In this document: piece after piece, positions 9,701 to 17,891 of the stretch
Position numbering within the stretch: position 1 is the first letter of the stretch
Layout: each line of letters opens with the position of its first letter
DNA from: Roseitalea sp.
GTDB lineage: Bacteria > Pseudomonadota > Alphaproteobacteria > Rhizobiales > Rhizobiaceae
Assembly (NCBI GenBank): GCA_017642895.1
Contig: JAEPON010000005.1
Span: 124,001-188,000, forward strand
Direction of reading: 5' to 3'
Length of the DNA stretch: 64,000 bases
Notes under the pieces: generated by a model
What the model saw: the letters and a program-made list of their open reading frames with translations, nothing else
Told to the model about the DNA's origin: nothing
Databases searched by the model: none
Made by a program: the position numbers and the translations under genes

Positions 9701-12700
9701 CGATGCCCTCAACGCCCTGGTGGCACGGCATGAGGTGTTCAGGACCCGCTTTGTTTCGATCGCCGGCATTCCGCAACAATCGATCAGCGAGGAAGCGATG
9801 GTCAGTCTGACCGAGGTCTGGATCGATGGCGCCGACCCGCACGCCACCGATCTGGAGATCGGCCGCCTGATCACGCAGGCCGCACATCGCAAGATCGATC
9901 TTCTGGGCCCGGTGCTGCTTGTGCCCACGCTTGTGCGGACTGCCGCAAGGGGCGACTTCCTGATCCTCTTGACCCACCACATCATCTGCGACGGCTGGTC
10001 CGTGAACGTGCTGATGCGCGATCTGGGTCAATTGCTGCAACGATCCGTGTCCGGCGATGGCGAGGCGGCCGCTCCTGACCTGCCCGACCTGGAGTTGCAT
10101 TATGCCGATTTCGCGCGATGGGAGCGGCGGCGCGCCAGCACGGCAACCATGCAGGGCCATCTGGCCTATTTCAGGGACAGGCTGGAGGGAGCGCCGGCCG
10201 TCCTCGATTTGCCCGGCGATCGGCCCCGCCCGTCCGTGCAGACCCATCGCGGCGCGATTCAGCATTTTTCGATCGCCGAGTCGCTGTCAAAGCGCTTGGC
10301 TGATTTCGCCGCGGCGCGCGAGACGACGCCGTTCGTCGTCCTGCTGACCGTCTTCAAGGTCTTGCTGGCACGACTTTCGGGCAGCGATGACATTGTCGTC
10401 GGCACGCCGATTGCCAACAGGTCCCGCCTCGCCTTTGAGAACGTTGTCGGCCTTTTTGCCAACACGCTTGTCTTGAGGACCGCATTGCCGGCCGATCTGA
10501 GCTTCGAGGAGGCGCTGGCGCATGTGGGCACCGGCATGGCGGAGGCACAAAAGCACCAGGAACTGCCGTTCGAGAAACTGGTCGAAGCCATTCACCCCCG
10601 GCGCAGTCTCAGCCACAATCCGCTGTTCCAGGTGATGATGGTCATGCAGAATCAGCCCAATGCCGATTTCGGGTTCGCCCCGACGGTGGCGCATCCTGCA
10701 GAAGAGGAAGTGACGCACGAACCGCAAGCGGTCCAGGATTGCCTGACCAAGTTCGATCTGACGCTGACCTTTGCCCCAAGCGCAAAGGGCTTTGCCGCCA
10801 GTGTCGAATATGCCACCGACCTGTTCGATGCGCAGACGATCGGACGATGGAACGCGCACTTCCAGGTCTTGTTGGCCTCAGCGATGGACGCCCCGCACGA
10901 AGCCATTGACCGGCTTGCGCTGTGCGAAGCGGTGAGCCTCGATACCGTCAACGCAAAAGCACCGATCCCGGCCGGCCACGCTGACGCGGAGATGAGCGTC
11001 ATTGCGCGCTTCGAGCGGCAGGCCGCAAGAACACCGGACGCGATCGCCCTGATCGACGGCCATCGCCGGCTGTCTTATGGCGCATTGGAGCACCGCGCTG
11101 GCCGGCTCGCGACGCGCCTTGCGGCCGCCGGCGCCGGACCGGGAACGGTTGTCGCCCTTGCCGCCCCGCGCGGTGCGGAGCTGCTGGTGGCCCTGCTCGG
11201 GATCGTCAAGACCGGCGCTGCCTATGTGCCGGTCGATCCGGCCTATCCCGAGGCGCGGCGCGGTTTCATGATCGCCGATTCCGGCGCCAGGCTGATTGTG
11301 GCGCCGGCCGGCGCGGTCGAACCCGTGGCGAACTGCACCCGGGTTTGGCTGGATGACGAACCCGCGTCACCCAAGGCGCCGTCGATGGCGCCACCGGCAA
11401 AGCCGGCGGGGCGTGATCCGCTTTATTGCATCTATACATCCGGTTCGACCGGCAACCCCAAGGGCGTCAGCCTGCCTCATTCGGTGTTGGCGCAATTGAC
11501 GGCCTGGCAGATCGGCCGATTGCGCGCCGGACCGGGTGACATCGTCTTGCAATTCGCATCGATCAGCTTTGATGTCTCGGCGCAGGAGATTTTCAGCACG
11601 CTGGGCTCGGGCGGAACTTTGGTGCTGGCCGACGAGGCGACCCGCGCGAACCCGGCGGCGCTCTTGGACCTGATGCGGCGAACCGGCGTGACGCGCGCCT
11701 TCCTGCCTTACGTGGCCCTGCAGGCACTAGCAGAAGAACATGCGCATGGCAGCGAAGACCCGATGCCATTGGCCGCGCTTCGCCACGTGATCACGGCCGG
11801 CGAGCAATTGCGGATCACGCCGGCCATTCGATCCTTCTTTTCAGAGCACCAGCAGGCGGCGCTTTTCAATCAGTATGGCCCGAGCGAAACGCATGTCGTC
11901 AGCGAGTGCGCGCTGGATCCCGACGCGTCGCGCTGGCCGATGTTGCCGCCGATCGGACGTCCGGCCGCCGGCGCCCGGCTTTATGTCCTGTCGCCGAACC
12001 TTGAACCCGTGCCGGTCGGTGTCGTGGGCGAGATCTTCATCGGCGGCGATGCGCTGGCCCATGGCTACGCCAACCGGCCGGGGCAGACGGCGCGGCGCTT
12101 CGTGCCGGATCCGTTCGCGATCCAAGCCGGCGCGCGCATGTATGCCAGCGGCGATCTGGGACGTGTGCGGGCCGATGGAACGGTCGACTATACCGGTCGG
12201 AAGGACGGACAGGTCAAACTTCACGGCTACCGGATCGAGCTGGGCGAAATCGAAGGCCAGTTGAGCGCGGTCGAAAGCGTGCTTGAATGCGCAGTCGTGG
12301 TCCAGACGCTGGGGCCGGACCACCGGGCGCTGATCGCCTATGTCGTGGGGACGGAGACATTGAGCGTCAAGCGGGCGCTTGCCCATTTGCGGGACCGGCT
12401 GCCCGCCCACATGGTGCCCGATCACCTCATTGCGCTAGACGCGCTGCCGCTGACCCCTTCGGGAAAGCTCGACCGGCGCGCATTGCCCCTGCCGCGCCAG
12501 GACATCGTGTCCGCCGACCGAAAACGGCCAGCACAAGCGTCAGGAACGCCGATTGAGGGCGCGCTGGTCGCGCAATGGCAAAAGCTGCTGGCATCCGGAG
12601 AGCTTTCCGCCGAGTCGAACTTCTTCGAGGCGGGCGGTCATTCGCTTCTGGCGACCCGCGCCTGCGCCGACGTCCACAAGCTGGTCGGCATACCGATTTC

Positions 12701-12854
12701 CGTGCGCCAGTTGTTCGATCACCCGACCGCCCGCGGCCTGTCGGACCAGTTGACGGCCACGCTCGCAGAGAAGATCAAGCGCGAGGAGGCCTACGATACC
12801 CTGTCGGCCGTTGAACAATCCGTCGGCGCCAATACCACCGGCACCACCGCCTGA
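3747..12854 (+). CDS. Nonribosomal peptide synthetase, C-(A*)-T-C-(A*)-T-C-A-T with two decayed adenylation domains
   Basis: 3035 residues. Approximate domains: C1 48-480 (HHIVGDG, His180-181); degenerate A-like 490-845; T1 (LGGSS, Ser882); C2 1010-1440 (HHIISDG, His1137-1138); degenerate A-like 1445-1815; T2 (IGGNS, Ser1865); C3 1940-2390 (HHIICDG, His2077-2078); intact A 2418-2915; T3 (AGGHS, Ser2966). The intact A domain has the P-loop YTSGSTGNPKG at 2563-2573, YGPSE, a SGD motif and catalytic Lys2907 in SGKLDR. Its pocket reads D2609 V2610 Q2613 F2652 I2682 A2684 Q2709 V2717 V2718 K2907, close to the proline code. The two A-like segments lack the P-loop and the C-terminal Lys. There is no thioesterase domain. 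The ATG at 3747 is preferred because it follows the MbtH stop; a GTG at 3699 would overlap it. Confidence 0.95.
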   Translation: MLDRPSDDIRQRVRALPVEGVRLLWNWLESGPGADLNSTIPRCDRTGTIPLSHAQERLWFVEQLLRGPPVYNLADMVPLELNPNVSLVAQALNQLQIRHETLRTRFVLDGLAPVQRISDPGPVPLKTIDIAAANLAEELAATDAAIAAEIAMPFNLQEGPVFRAVLLRRSQDALLVLLMHHIVGDGWSLQLAKSELLADYHGLVAGTYQPAPVPSIQYADYAAWQRNALRGASMDRMRRFWSGALSELPALCSLPTDLPRPPIESHRGRTLSLRLPGDLVDQVERAADASGTTLFMFTMAAFQAIVQRWTGRNDTIIGTPVAGRGRAETAPLIGLFVNMLPFRMRFDDSPTISDLLAAVRSFALEAFEHEEFPFEQMVEEVNPDRLLSHHPLFQIAFSFDDWNRESAWGNAAGTEGEDSLDGVSKFDLTLGVIRGKSGWTLRCEYAVDLFEVDTIRTLMTQYQAMLAAFAGDRTRRVNALLSADQEPVPVPQDMSSGWAGRLRDLAARGSTTVLAGSKTAGQFLEHLDQAAGRAESAGAPDQTAATGCVGIAETLDALVSGRTIDLDGVASSIAPSTAQAAVAAWIDVLELEPHARVVQLDGAGGPLLPLAAVCAGAAWRDQSADIDARTVLVVRAETLSKIDPSELPLPHLVCVVASRVWDHAVIAWRDRTRLVHAVVPDGIFAPIVAGPVGGTLTAPAAMGTRVAAGNRQCATRVQGRLAVAGAEAAPAAGDMPFAHLRPDGGFAIVPGDGPQAHVAWIGAYFHQHSAIDQCRVQPNGAGFDVHIRSIAGRSIDEGALLAEAREALGPDLRVSGLRAIDQPIEGPDAAADPVAPADLVRGETNVLPRTATEVLIARIWSDVLERQTVGIAEDFFALGGSSLASIKVIARIAEATGVNIELHRIFEARTVAQLAQVVDASLSATGASDARQGSGLLTRLGLDLEDMSETEIDALVQSLDAFEINLLIADLGNGEDMPIDDLGDSSIDDRRAFARSLLLRSQRKRVAYPLTYAQERLWFLSQLAPDSAAYNLPLTMRFAQALDPVLVRRALNALTRRHAALRTVFRMEDDQIVQRVVADHDMPLSVHHTADHAGTGSAADLMHELKERPFDLANQPPVRADLIDAGSAGALLLVDMHHIISDGWSLGILDREFRHLYASLAAGEQDDLPALPETYAGYVGWLGSPRKSAQQKADLAYFCDRLRDAPPLLRLPIDRPRPQHDSFGGAAARFRLDGVGRADVEDLCKSEGATPFICLLTVFMVLLGRYAGRTDPVVGSPVSGRSEVEFEGIVGFFVNMLVLNADLEGNPSFRTAMARVRETVSEAIGHDSVPFEQLVESLQPARTLGWNPVFQVAFALQEAATSQAEGHDRPDFARTLVRGSSKFDLTLQFVPTGNGYEGGIEFKTDLFDPETAHCIAQQYTGLARALIGDPDMRIDDVQLWTPPEAVRNKTPATADETWSARVASFATTMPDRIAFRDRTGALSYKELLALARGETGAPPMEVGQSLAMLIRLLSDLMAVERTEGEAPPHGERSDIDDRALGTLAVAFGAHFAISQRSVVAITDHTGDIEALAPALIALANGACVQALGASDADVSHLILPAETVAGLQPDDFPALERLSVLGDPVWARPLLAWTRDTVTVERVCGPEGLLGMGAAAALDDADCVTPMNGMALTVVGGDGPCPAGVPGFLAVCGPQVIRPREGGENGRIGGALSTGLPARKNATGRIRLIGHEDDDAAFLTSVLRQHPGIADALVVASGPSQGHGLTGYVVARSGRHIDTEALVRTLHADFPQIARLNDLQRIDELPSDADRPLSPDMLAPREEQGPTDTEPRTNLEAVLVRIWREVLKAPHVGIRDNFFSIGGNSLASVMVVNRIRETLGIGLELHLLFEAPTIAELAPLLREQMTGRTERADGQGENPADPAAPVGGDDIVPSQAPAFARHSAPLSMAQERLWFLEQLDLATGLYNMPICLSLTEPGISTDRIRDALNALVARHEVFRTRFVSIAGIPQQSISEEAMVSLTEVWIDGADPHATDLEIGRLITQAAHRKIDLLGPVLLVPTLVRTAARGDFLILLTHHIICDGWSVNVLMRDLGQLLQRSVSGDGEAAAPDLPDLELHYADFARWERRRASTATMQGHLAYFRDRLEGAPAVLDLPGDRPRPSVQTHRGAIQHFSIAESLSKRLADFAAARETTPFVVLLTVFKVLLARLSGSDDIVVGTPIANRSRLAFENVVGLFANTLVLRTALPADLSFEEALAHVGTGMAEAQKHQELPFEKLVEAIHPRRSLSHNPLFQVMMVMQNQPNADFGFAPTVAHPAEEEVTHEPQAVQDCLTKFDLTLTFAPSAKGFAASVEYATDLFDAQTIGRWNAHFQVLLASAMDAPHEAIDRLALCEAVSLDTVNAKAPIPAGHADAEMSVIARFERQAARTPDAIALIDGHRRLSYGALEHRAGRLATRLAAAGAGPGTVVALAAPRGAELLVALLGIVKTGAAYVPVDPAYPEARRGFMIADSGARLIVAPAGAVEPVANCTRVWLDDEPASPKAPSMAPPAKPAGRDPLYCIYTSGSTGNPKGVSLPHSVLAQLTAWQIGRLRAGPGDIVLQFASISFDVSAQEIFSTLGSGGTLVLADEATRANPAALLDLMRRTGVTRAFLPYVALQALAEEHAHGSEDPMPLAALRHVITAGEQLRITPAIRSFFSEHQQAALFNQYGPSETHVVSECALDPDASRWPMLPPIGRPAAGARLYVLSPNLEPVPVGVVGEIFIGGDALAHGYANRPGQTARRFVPDPFAIQAGARMYASGDLGRVRADGTVDYTGRKDGQVKLHGYRIELGEIEGQLSAVESVLECAVVVQTLGPDHRALIAYVVGTETLSVKRALAHLRDRLPAHMVPDHLIALDALPLTPSGKLDRRALPLPRQDIVSADRKRPAQASGTPIEGALVAQWQKLLASGELSAESNFFEAGGHSLLATRACADVHKLVGIPISVRQLFDHPTARGLSDQLTATLAEKIKREEAYDTLSAVEQSVGANTTGTTA

Positions 12855-12911
12855 CATGCGGATCGAGCGACAGACACCCGCCCGCCGGACCGTCTGCTTG
12901 ATGGGTTCGGC

Positions 12912-13973
12912 TCAGCCCGGTGCGATCGCCGCACCGCTGACCGGGTCGAACAGGTGCATGTTGGAACGGTCGAAACGGATCGACATGCGGTCGCCGTAGC
13001 AGGCGCCCGCCGCGCCATCCAGCCGCATGCACAGTTCGGGCAAGCCTTCCGCCCGACAGTAGACAAAGCTCTCATCGCCCAACTGCTCGACCAGATCGAT
13101 GGTCACCTCCAAGTCACCCGCTTCGTTTGCGGCCGGCGCGACATGCTCGGGCCGCACACCCAGTATGGCCGGGCCGTCATGCGCGGAAATCCGTTCAATC
13201 ACGGCGCCGGCGCCGATCCGCGCCCGACCGCCCTCAATGCCGATGTCGAGAAAGTTCATCTGCGGCGAGCCGATGAAACCGGCCACGAAGCGGTTGTTGG
13301 GTTTGAAATAGAGATCGAGCGGCGTGCCGACCTGCGAAACAATGCCTTTTTCGAGCACCACGATGCGGTCGGCGAGCGTCATTGCCTCGGTCTGGTCATG
13401 GGTGACGTAGATCATCGTGCCGCCGATGCGCTTGTGCAGCTTGGCCAGTTCCTTGCGCATGGTCACGCGCAGTTCCGCGTCCAGATTGGAAAGCGGCTCG
13501 TCAAACAGGAAGGCCTTGGGATCGCGCGTGATCGCACGGCCAATGGCAACGCGCTGGCGCTGGCCGCCGGACAATTGGGCAGGCCGGCGTTCGAGATAGT
13601 CCTGAAGCCTGAGCATGGCGGCGACATCGGCGATCCTGCTGTCGATCTCCGCCCTGGGCATGGCGATGTTCTCAAGCCCGAACGCCATGTTCTGACGCAC
13701 CGTCATATGCGGATAAAGCGCATAGGACTGAAACACCATCGCCAGGCCGCGCTTGGGCGCATCAAGACTGGTAACGTCCTGGCCGTCGATGACAATCCGC
13801 CCCGAGGTCACCTGTTCGAGCCCCGCGATCATGCGCAAAAGCGTGGTCTTGCCGCAGCCCGACGGGCCGACCAGGACGATGAACTCGCCGTCTTCAAAGG
13901 TCAGATCGACATTGCGATTGACTTCGACATCACCGAAGCGCTTGCAGACATCGTGCAGTTCAAGCCGGGCCAT
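12912..13973 (-). CDS. ABC transporter ATP-binding protein (UgpC/MsmK type, sugar import)
   Basis: 353 residues counted from MARLELHDV. It has Walker A GPSGCGKT, Q-loop, signature LSGGQ, Walker B FLFDEP and the switch His in YVTHD, followed by the C-terminal TOBE-like regulatory domain of carbohydrate importers. It powers uptake by the binding protein and two permeases encoded on the opposite strand at 15577-18721. It is 10 bases downstream of the uronate isomerase gene and probably co-transcribed with it. The frame stays open upstream of the chosen start, but that extension overlaps uxaC and looks unlike the family. Confidence 0.92.
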   Translation of the reverse strand: MARLELHDVCKRFGDVEVNRNVDLTFEDGEFIVLVGPSGCGKTTLLRMIAGLEQVTSGRIVIDGQDVTSLDAPKRGLAMVFQSYALYPHMTVRQNMAFGLENIAMPRAEIDSRIADVAAMLRLQDYLERRPAQLSGGQRQRVAIGRAITRDPKAFLFDEPLSNLDAELRVTMRKELAKLHKRIGGTMIYVTHDQTEAMTLADRIVVLEKGIVSQVGTPLDLYFKPNNRFVAGFIGSPQMNFLDIGIEGGRARIGAGAVIERISAHDGPAILGVRPEHVAPAANEAGDLEVTIDLVEQLGDESFVYCRAEGLPELCMRLDGAAGACYGDRMSIRFDRSNMHLFDPVSGAAIAPG

Positions 13974-13983
13974 GCGCGTTCCT

Positions 13984-15417
13984 TCAGGCGCTTTGCCGTT
14001 GCGGTTCGGCGGAGGGCTGGCCCAGCCGGTAGGCACGCCGTGCAAGGCCGGTCGCCAGTTCATCCATCAACATTCCGGCCTCCTTCATGTCGATCTGATG
14101 TTCGGCGACGAGGGTGGCCAGACAACCGGCATCTATGCGCCGGGCCATGTCATGGCGGGCCGGTATCGACAAAAAGGCGCGCGTGTCATCGACAAAGCCG
14201 GCGGTGTTGTAAAAGCCGGCCGTCTCTGTCACCTGCCTGCGGTAGCGGCGTATGCCTTCGGGACTGTCGAAGAACCACCAGGGCGCGCCGAGCAATATGG
14301 TGGGGAAGGCGCCGGCGAGCGGTGCCAGCTCCCGGGCGTATGCGGTCTCATCGAGCGTATAGAGCACCAGGCGGAGGTTCGGCTCGAAGCCATGGCGGTC
14401 GAGCATCGGCTTGAGACCGTCGGCCCAGCCGACCGGTCCGGGCATGTCGAAACCCTTGTCGCGGCCATAGCGGCCAAAAACCGAGGGGGCATAATTGCGC
14501 CGCGAGCCGGCGTGGATTTGCATGACCAGACCGTCCTCAACGCTCATGGCCGCCATCTCGGTCAGCATCTGGGCCTGAAACAGTGCAGCCTCGCCGGCAG
14601 TGATGGTGCCGGCATGTGCCTTGTCGAGCAGGGTCTGGCACTGGGCGGCGTCAAGGTCGGCGGTGGCCGGCGCGATCACGCCATGGTCGGTCGCCGTGCC
14701 ACCGAGACCGGCAAACACCGCCCGCCGGACGCGCAGGGCGGTCAAAAATCCGCGCCAGCGGGTGACATCCTCGCCGGTTTGCCCGGCCAGTTTCGCCATG
14801 GAGGGCGCAAAGTCATCACGCAAGGGATCGGTGAGCGCGTCCGGCCGGAAGGTGGGAACGATGCGGCCGAACCCTTGCGCCTTCAGCGCGGCGTGCGCGT
14901 CCAGCGTGTCGGTGGCATTGTCGGTGGTTGCGAGCACCTCGATGTTGAATGCCTGATAGAGCGCACGCGGACGGAAGGCCGGTGAAGCCAGTTGCGCGTT
15001 GACATGGTCAAAGACCTGATCGGCGGTCGCATCCGTCAGCGGCTCCGAGACACCCAGCACATGGCCCAGCGCGTGGTCGAGCCAGACCCGCGAGGGCGTG
15101 CCGGCGAACAGATGATAATGGCTGGCAAAAAGACGGAACACCTCACGCGGATCGACCGCGGCCCGGCTGCCATCGGCGCGCGGCACACCCAGTGCCTCGT
15201 AGGAAACACCCTGGCTGGCCAACATTCGCAGCACATAATGGTCGGGCGTGATAAGCAAGTCCGTGGCGTCGGGAAACGGTATGTCATCGACAAACCATGA
15301 TGCTTCGCAATGGCCGTGAGGGCAGACCAGTGGCGCTCCGGCGGCCTGCTCGTAAAGCGTGCGGGCGATCGTGCGGACGGCGGGATCGGCGGGCAGGAGC
15401 CTGTCGGGATGGAGCAT
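13984..15417 (-). CDS. uxaC: Uronate (glucuronate) isomerase
   Basis: 477 residues, the usual UxaC length. The enzyme converts D-glucuronate to D-fructuronate and D-galacturonate to D-tagaturonate, the first step of the isomerase pathway of hexuronate breakdown. The N-terminus MLHPDRLLPADP is characteristic, and the metal-site HxH lies in CPHGHCEASW. The gene is divergent from the sugar-binding protein, with the ABC ATPase gene immediately downstream. The later enzymes (UxuB, UxuA, KdgK, KdgA) are not in the window, so they must lie elsewhere. Confidence 0.95.
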   Translation of the reverse strand: MLHPDRLLPADPAVRTIARTLYEQAAGAPLVCPHGHCEASWFVDDIPFPDATDLLITPDHYVLRMLASQGVSYEALGVPRADGSRAAVDPREVFRLFASHYHLFAGTPSRVWLDHALGHVLGVSEPLTDATADQVFDHVNAQLASPAFRPRALYQAFNIEVLATTDNATDTLDAHAALKAQGFGRIVPTFRPDALTDPLRDDFAPSMAKLAGQTGEDVTRWRGFLTALRVRRAVFAGLGGTATDHGVIAPATADLDAAQCQTLLDKAHAGTITAGEAALFQAQMLTEMAAMSVEDGLVMQIHAGSRRNYAPSVFGRYGRDKGFDMPGPVGWADGLKPMLDRHGFEPNLRLVLYTLDETAYARELAPLAGAFPTILLGAPWWFFDSPEGIRRYRRQVTETAGFYNTAGFVDDTRAFLSIPARHDMARRIDAGCLATLVAEHQIDMKEAGMLMDELATGLARRAYRLGQPSAEPQRQSA

Positions 15418-15482
15418 GGTCGCCTTTCTGTCTTTGACCGCGTTGGCCCCCGCGCAGGTTGGGCCTTGCCGGCGGTTTCATT

Positions 15483-15494
15483 CTGGTATACTAG
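15483..15494. promoter_or_regulatory. Candidate hexuronate-responsive operator overlapping a promoter -10
   Basis: CTGGTATACTAG is a 12-base palindrome with one mismatched pair, centred in the 159-base gap between divergent uxaC and the binding-protein gene. It resembles the TTGGTATACCAA core bound by the E. coli GntR/FCD regulators UxuR and ExuR. It contains TATACT (15487-15492), a plausible -10 for the plus-strand operon; the -35 is uncertain. The GntR/FCD protein at 21632 is the obvious candidate ligand-responsive repressor. Confidence 0.5.
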
Positions 15495-15576
15495 TTTACA
15501 ATAAGTGGCAACCACATGTCTCACAGGCTGTCCGGACAGTGGTCCCACGCGCAAGCCTAACCCGGGAGGATGTAGC

Positions 15577-16866
15577 ATGGCTTCTTTGAGACGACTGAAA
15601 AAGCTGATCTTGGCGGGGACCGCCTCATCGATGATCGCGGCATCGCCCGCCATCGCCGAAGAGTTGGTGGTGTGGCACGATCTGGGCGACAACGGCATTG
15701 CTTGGTTCGAGGCGCTCAACGAACTTTATCAGGCCGAAAATCCGGATGTGACCATCACATCGGTGTCCTTTCCCACCGATCAATGGTTCGGCAAGGTGAT
15801 CGCCGCACTGAACACCAACACCGCGCCAGACCTGATCTACAACAATTATGAGCGCGTCATCCGCATCGAGAACCAGACCGACAAGGTCGCCGATCTCAGC
15901 GATCTGCTGGCCGCGCAGGGCGATCTGCCGTTTCTGACCGAGTCCGACAAGGGCGTGGCCATGTATGACGGCAAGATGATCATCCTGCCGATCCAGCGCG
16001 TCCAGATGGCGTTCGGCGCGCGCAAGTCCTGGCTCGAAGCGGTCGGTGAGGACATGCCCCAGACCTGGGACGACGTGATGCGCGTCGCCAAGAAATTCCA
16101 GACCGAGGATCCCGACGGCAATGGCGCCGACGACACGTTCGGCATGGCGTTGCAGGCTGCCCGTCCGCGCGACCTGATCCATATGCTCGATCTTTACACG
16201 TTCGGCGCGGGCCTGCGCCACACGCTGATCGACCCGGACGGCAACATCGTCATCGACCAGCCGGAGCACAAGGCGGTGCTGACCGAGTTCCTCAAATCCT
16301 TCACCGACTACGGCCTTGTTTCGCCCGATACGGTCAATCACTCGTTCGGTGAGATGTACCAGCTCATCGAGGGCGGCCGGGCCGGCATGTTCCGCGTGGG
16401 CGACTGGAACGTCAAGAAATGGGATGGCGAGGACGTGTTGGGCGGAGACTTCGTGATCGGCGAGTGGCCGTCCCATGGCGACAGCGAGAACGCGGTCGTG
16501 ATCGGCGGCATGCGCGGCGTGGCGGTCCCCGAGAACTCGCCCAACAAGGATATTGCCATGGATTTCGCCGCGTTCATGCTGTCGGCCGAGGCACAGAAGG
16601 CGTCACTTGAAAATGTCGGCGCGGCGGTCCGCGGCGACTTCGACATCGAAGGCTTTTCCGAGCGCCGGCTCTATTTTGCCAAGCCGGAGCATGATCTGAA
16701 CGCCTATGACTTCCCCGAGTCAGTGCACGCCTTTTATCCCGAACTTGAGGCCGAGTATCACCGCGTGCTGCTCGATGCGATCGTCAATCCGCCCGACGAT
16801 TGGGCGAGCTTCATCGACGAGACCGCCGAGGCGATGCGCGCCAAGGCGACCGAGTTGGCCGGCTGA
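15577..16866 (+). CDS. ABC transporter extracellular sugar-binding protein
   Basis: 429 residues from the ATG at 15577, preceded by a strong GGGAGGA ribosome site at 15563-15569. A Sec signal peptide (basic start, hydrophobic core, AIA before residue 28) points to a periplasmic location. The body follows the family 1 solute-binding fold of oligosaccharide importers. It heads the plus-strand operon with two permeases, an alpha-toroid protein and a beta-glucuronidase, so the ligand is probably a glucuronide or a uronate-containing oligosaccharide; this is inferred from context. The frame is open further upstream to 15505 but that start lacks a good ribosome site and hides the signal peptide. 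Confidence 0.92.
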   Translation: MASLRRLKKLILAGTASSMIAASPAIAEELVVWHDLGDNGIAWFEALNELYQAENPDVTITSVSFPTDQWFGKVIAALNTNTAPDLIYNNYERVIRIENQTDKVADLSDLLAAQGDLPFLTESDKGVAMYDGKMIILPIQRVQMAFGARKSWLEAVGEDMPQTWDDVMRVAKKFQTEDPDGNGADDTFGMALQAARPRDLIHMLDLYTFGAGLRHTLIDPDGNIVIDQPEHKAVLTEFLKSFTDYGLVSPDTVNHSFGEMYQLIEGGRAGMFRVGDWNVKKWDGEDVLGGDFVIGEWPSHGDSENAVVIGGMRGVAVPENSPNKDIAMDFAAFMLSAEAQKASLENVGAAVRGDFDIEGFSERRLYFAKPEHDLNAYDFPESVHAFYPELEAEYHRVLLDAIVNPPDDWASFIDETAEAMRAKATELAG

Positions 16867-16973
16867 CCGAACCTCCCAAGGCTTGACCGGCCTGCCCGGT
16901 CTTGCCAACCAAGGTTCCGTCGGCGCTTGGGGTGCGCCGGCGGGACCGGCTTTGTTGCCCGACAGGAGGAACG

Positions 16974-17891
16974 ATGGTCGCCATACCGGTGCCGGCCGCG
17001 CGGCCAACCCTTATCCAGCGCCTTGACGGCGCGGCCATCTTCTATGTGTTTGCGCTGCCGTTTGCGGCGCTCACGATCGTCATGGGGCTGTGGCCGATCG
17101 CGCTTTCGATCCAGACGTCGTTCACCGAATCCTTCACGGCGCTGAGCCCGGAGCCGACCTTTGTCGGGCTTGAGAACTATCGGGAGATCTTCGCCGATCC
17201 CCAATTCATCCGTTCGATCAACCTGACGCTGCTCTATACCGTCCTGTCGGTCGCGCTGAACCTGACGGTCGCGCTGGCCTATGCTCTGTTCCTGAATTCG
17301 CCGCTTTTGGGACGGGCGGCCATGATCTTCAAGCTCTGCGTGTTCCTGCCGGTGATCACGCCGGATCTGGCCGGCTACATCGTCTGGAAGTGGATGTACA
17401 ACACCGATTTCGGCGCCATCAATGCCGGGCTCAATGCGCTCGGCCTGCCCGATTTCGCGGGCACGTCCAGCCAGTCGACCGCGATGATTTCGCTCTTGAT
17501 CGCCGAACTCTGGTACCACGTCGGTTTCTACGTGATCATCTTCCTGGCCAACCTTGCGATGATCGACAAAAGCCTGATCGAGGCAGCCCGCATGGATGCA
17601 ACGCCACCGTGGCGCATGTTTACCCGCATCATCCTGCCGCAACTGCGTCCGGCGATCATGATCAACTCGGTCTATGCGCTGATCCAGTTCCTCAAGACGT
17701 TCACCGTCGTCGTGGTGATCACCAAGGGCGGGCCGGCCGGCTCGACCAACTTCGTCTCCTACCATGCCTACCAGATGTTCGATCAGGCCCAGTATGGCAA
17801 GGCCGCGGCGATGGCCTCGACCCTTTTTGCCGGCGTGATGGTGCTGGCCTTCTTCGTTTACTGGCTCAACCAGAGGGCGGACTGGCGATGA
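16974..17891 (+). CDS. ABC sugar transporter permease (MalF/UgpA type)
   Basis: 305 residues from the ATG at 16974, which has AGGAGG 6 bases upstream. About six hydrophobic segments and the cytoplasmic EAA loop (EAARMDATPPW...LP), which contacts the ATPase, place it as one half of the membrane channel. It pairs with the next gene, whose start overlaps its stop by 4 bases. A longer frame to 16902 lacks a ribosome site. Confidence 0.93.
   Translation: MVAIPVPAARPTLIQRLDGAAIFYVFALPFAALTIVMGLWPIALSIQTSFTESFTALSPEPTFVGLENYREIFADPQFIRSINLTLLYTVLSVALNLTVALAYALFLNSPLLGRAAMIFKLCVFLPVITPDLAGYIVWKWMYNTDFGAINAGLNALGLPDFAGTSSQSTAMISLLIAELWYHVGFYVIIFLANLAMIDKSLIEAARMDATPPWRMFTRIILPQLRPAIMINSVYALIQFLKTFTVVVVITKGGPAGSTNFVSYHAYQMFDQAQYGKAAAMASTLFAGVMVLAFFVYWLNQRADWR

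Noticed and set aside
8406..10265. Minus-strand open frame of 619 codons opposite the large NRPS
   Set aside because: Antisense to intact C and T domain motifs; low-complexity composition, no ribosome site.
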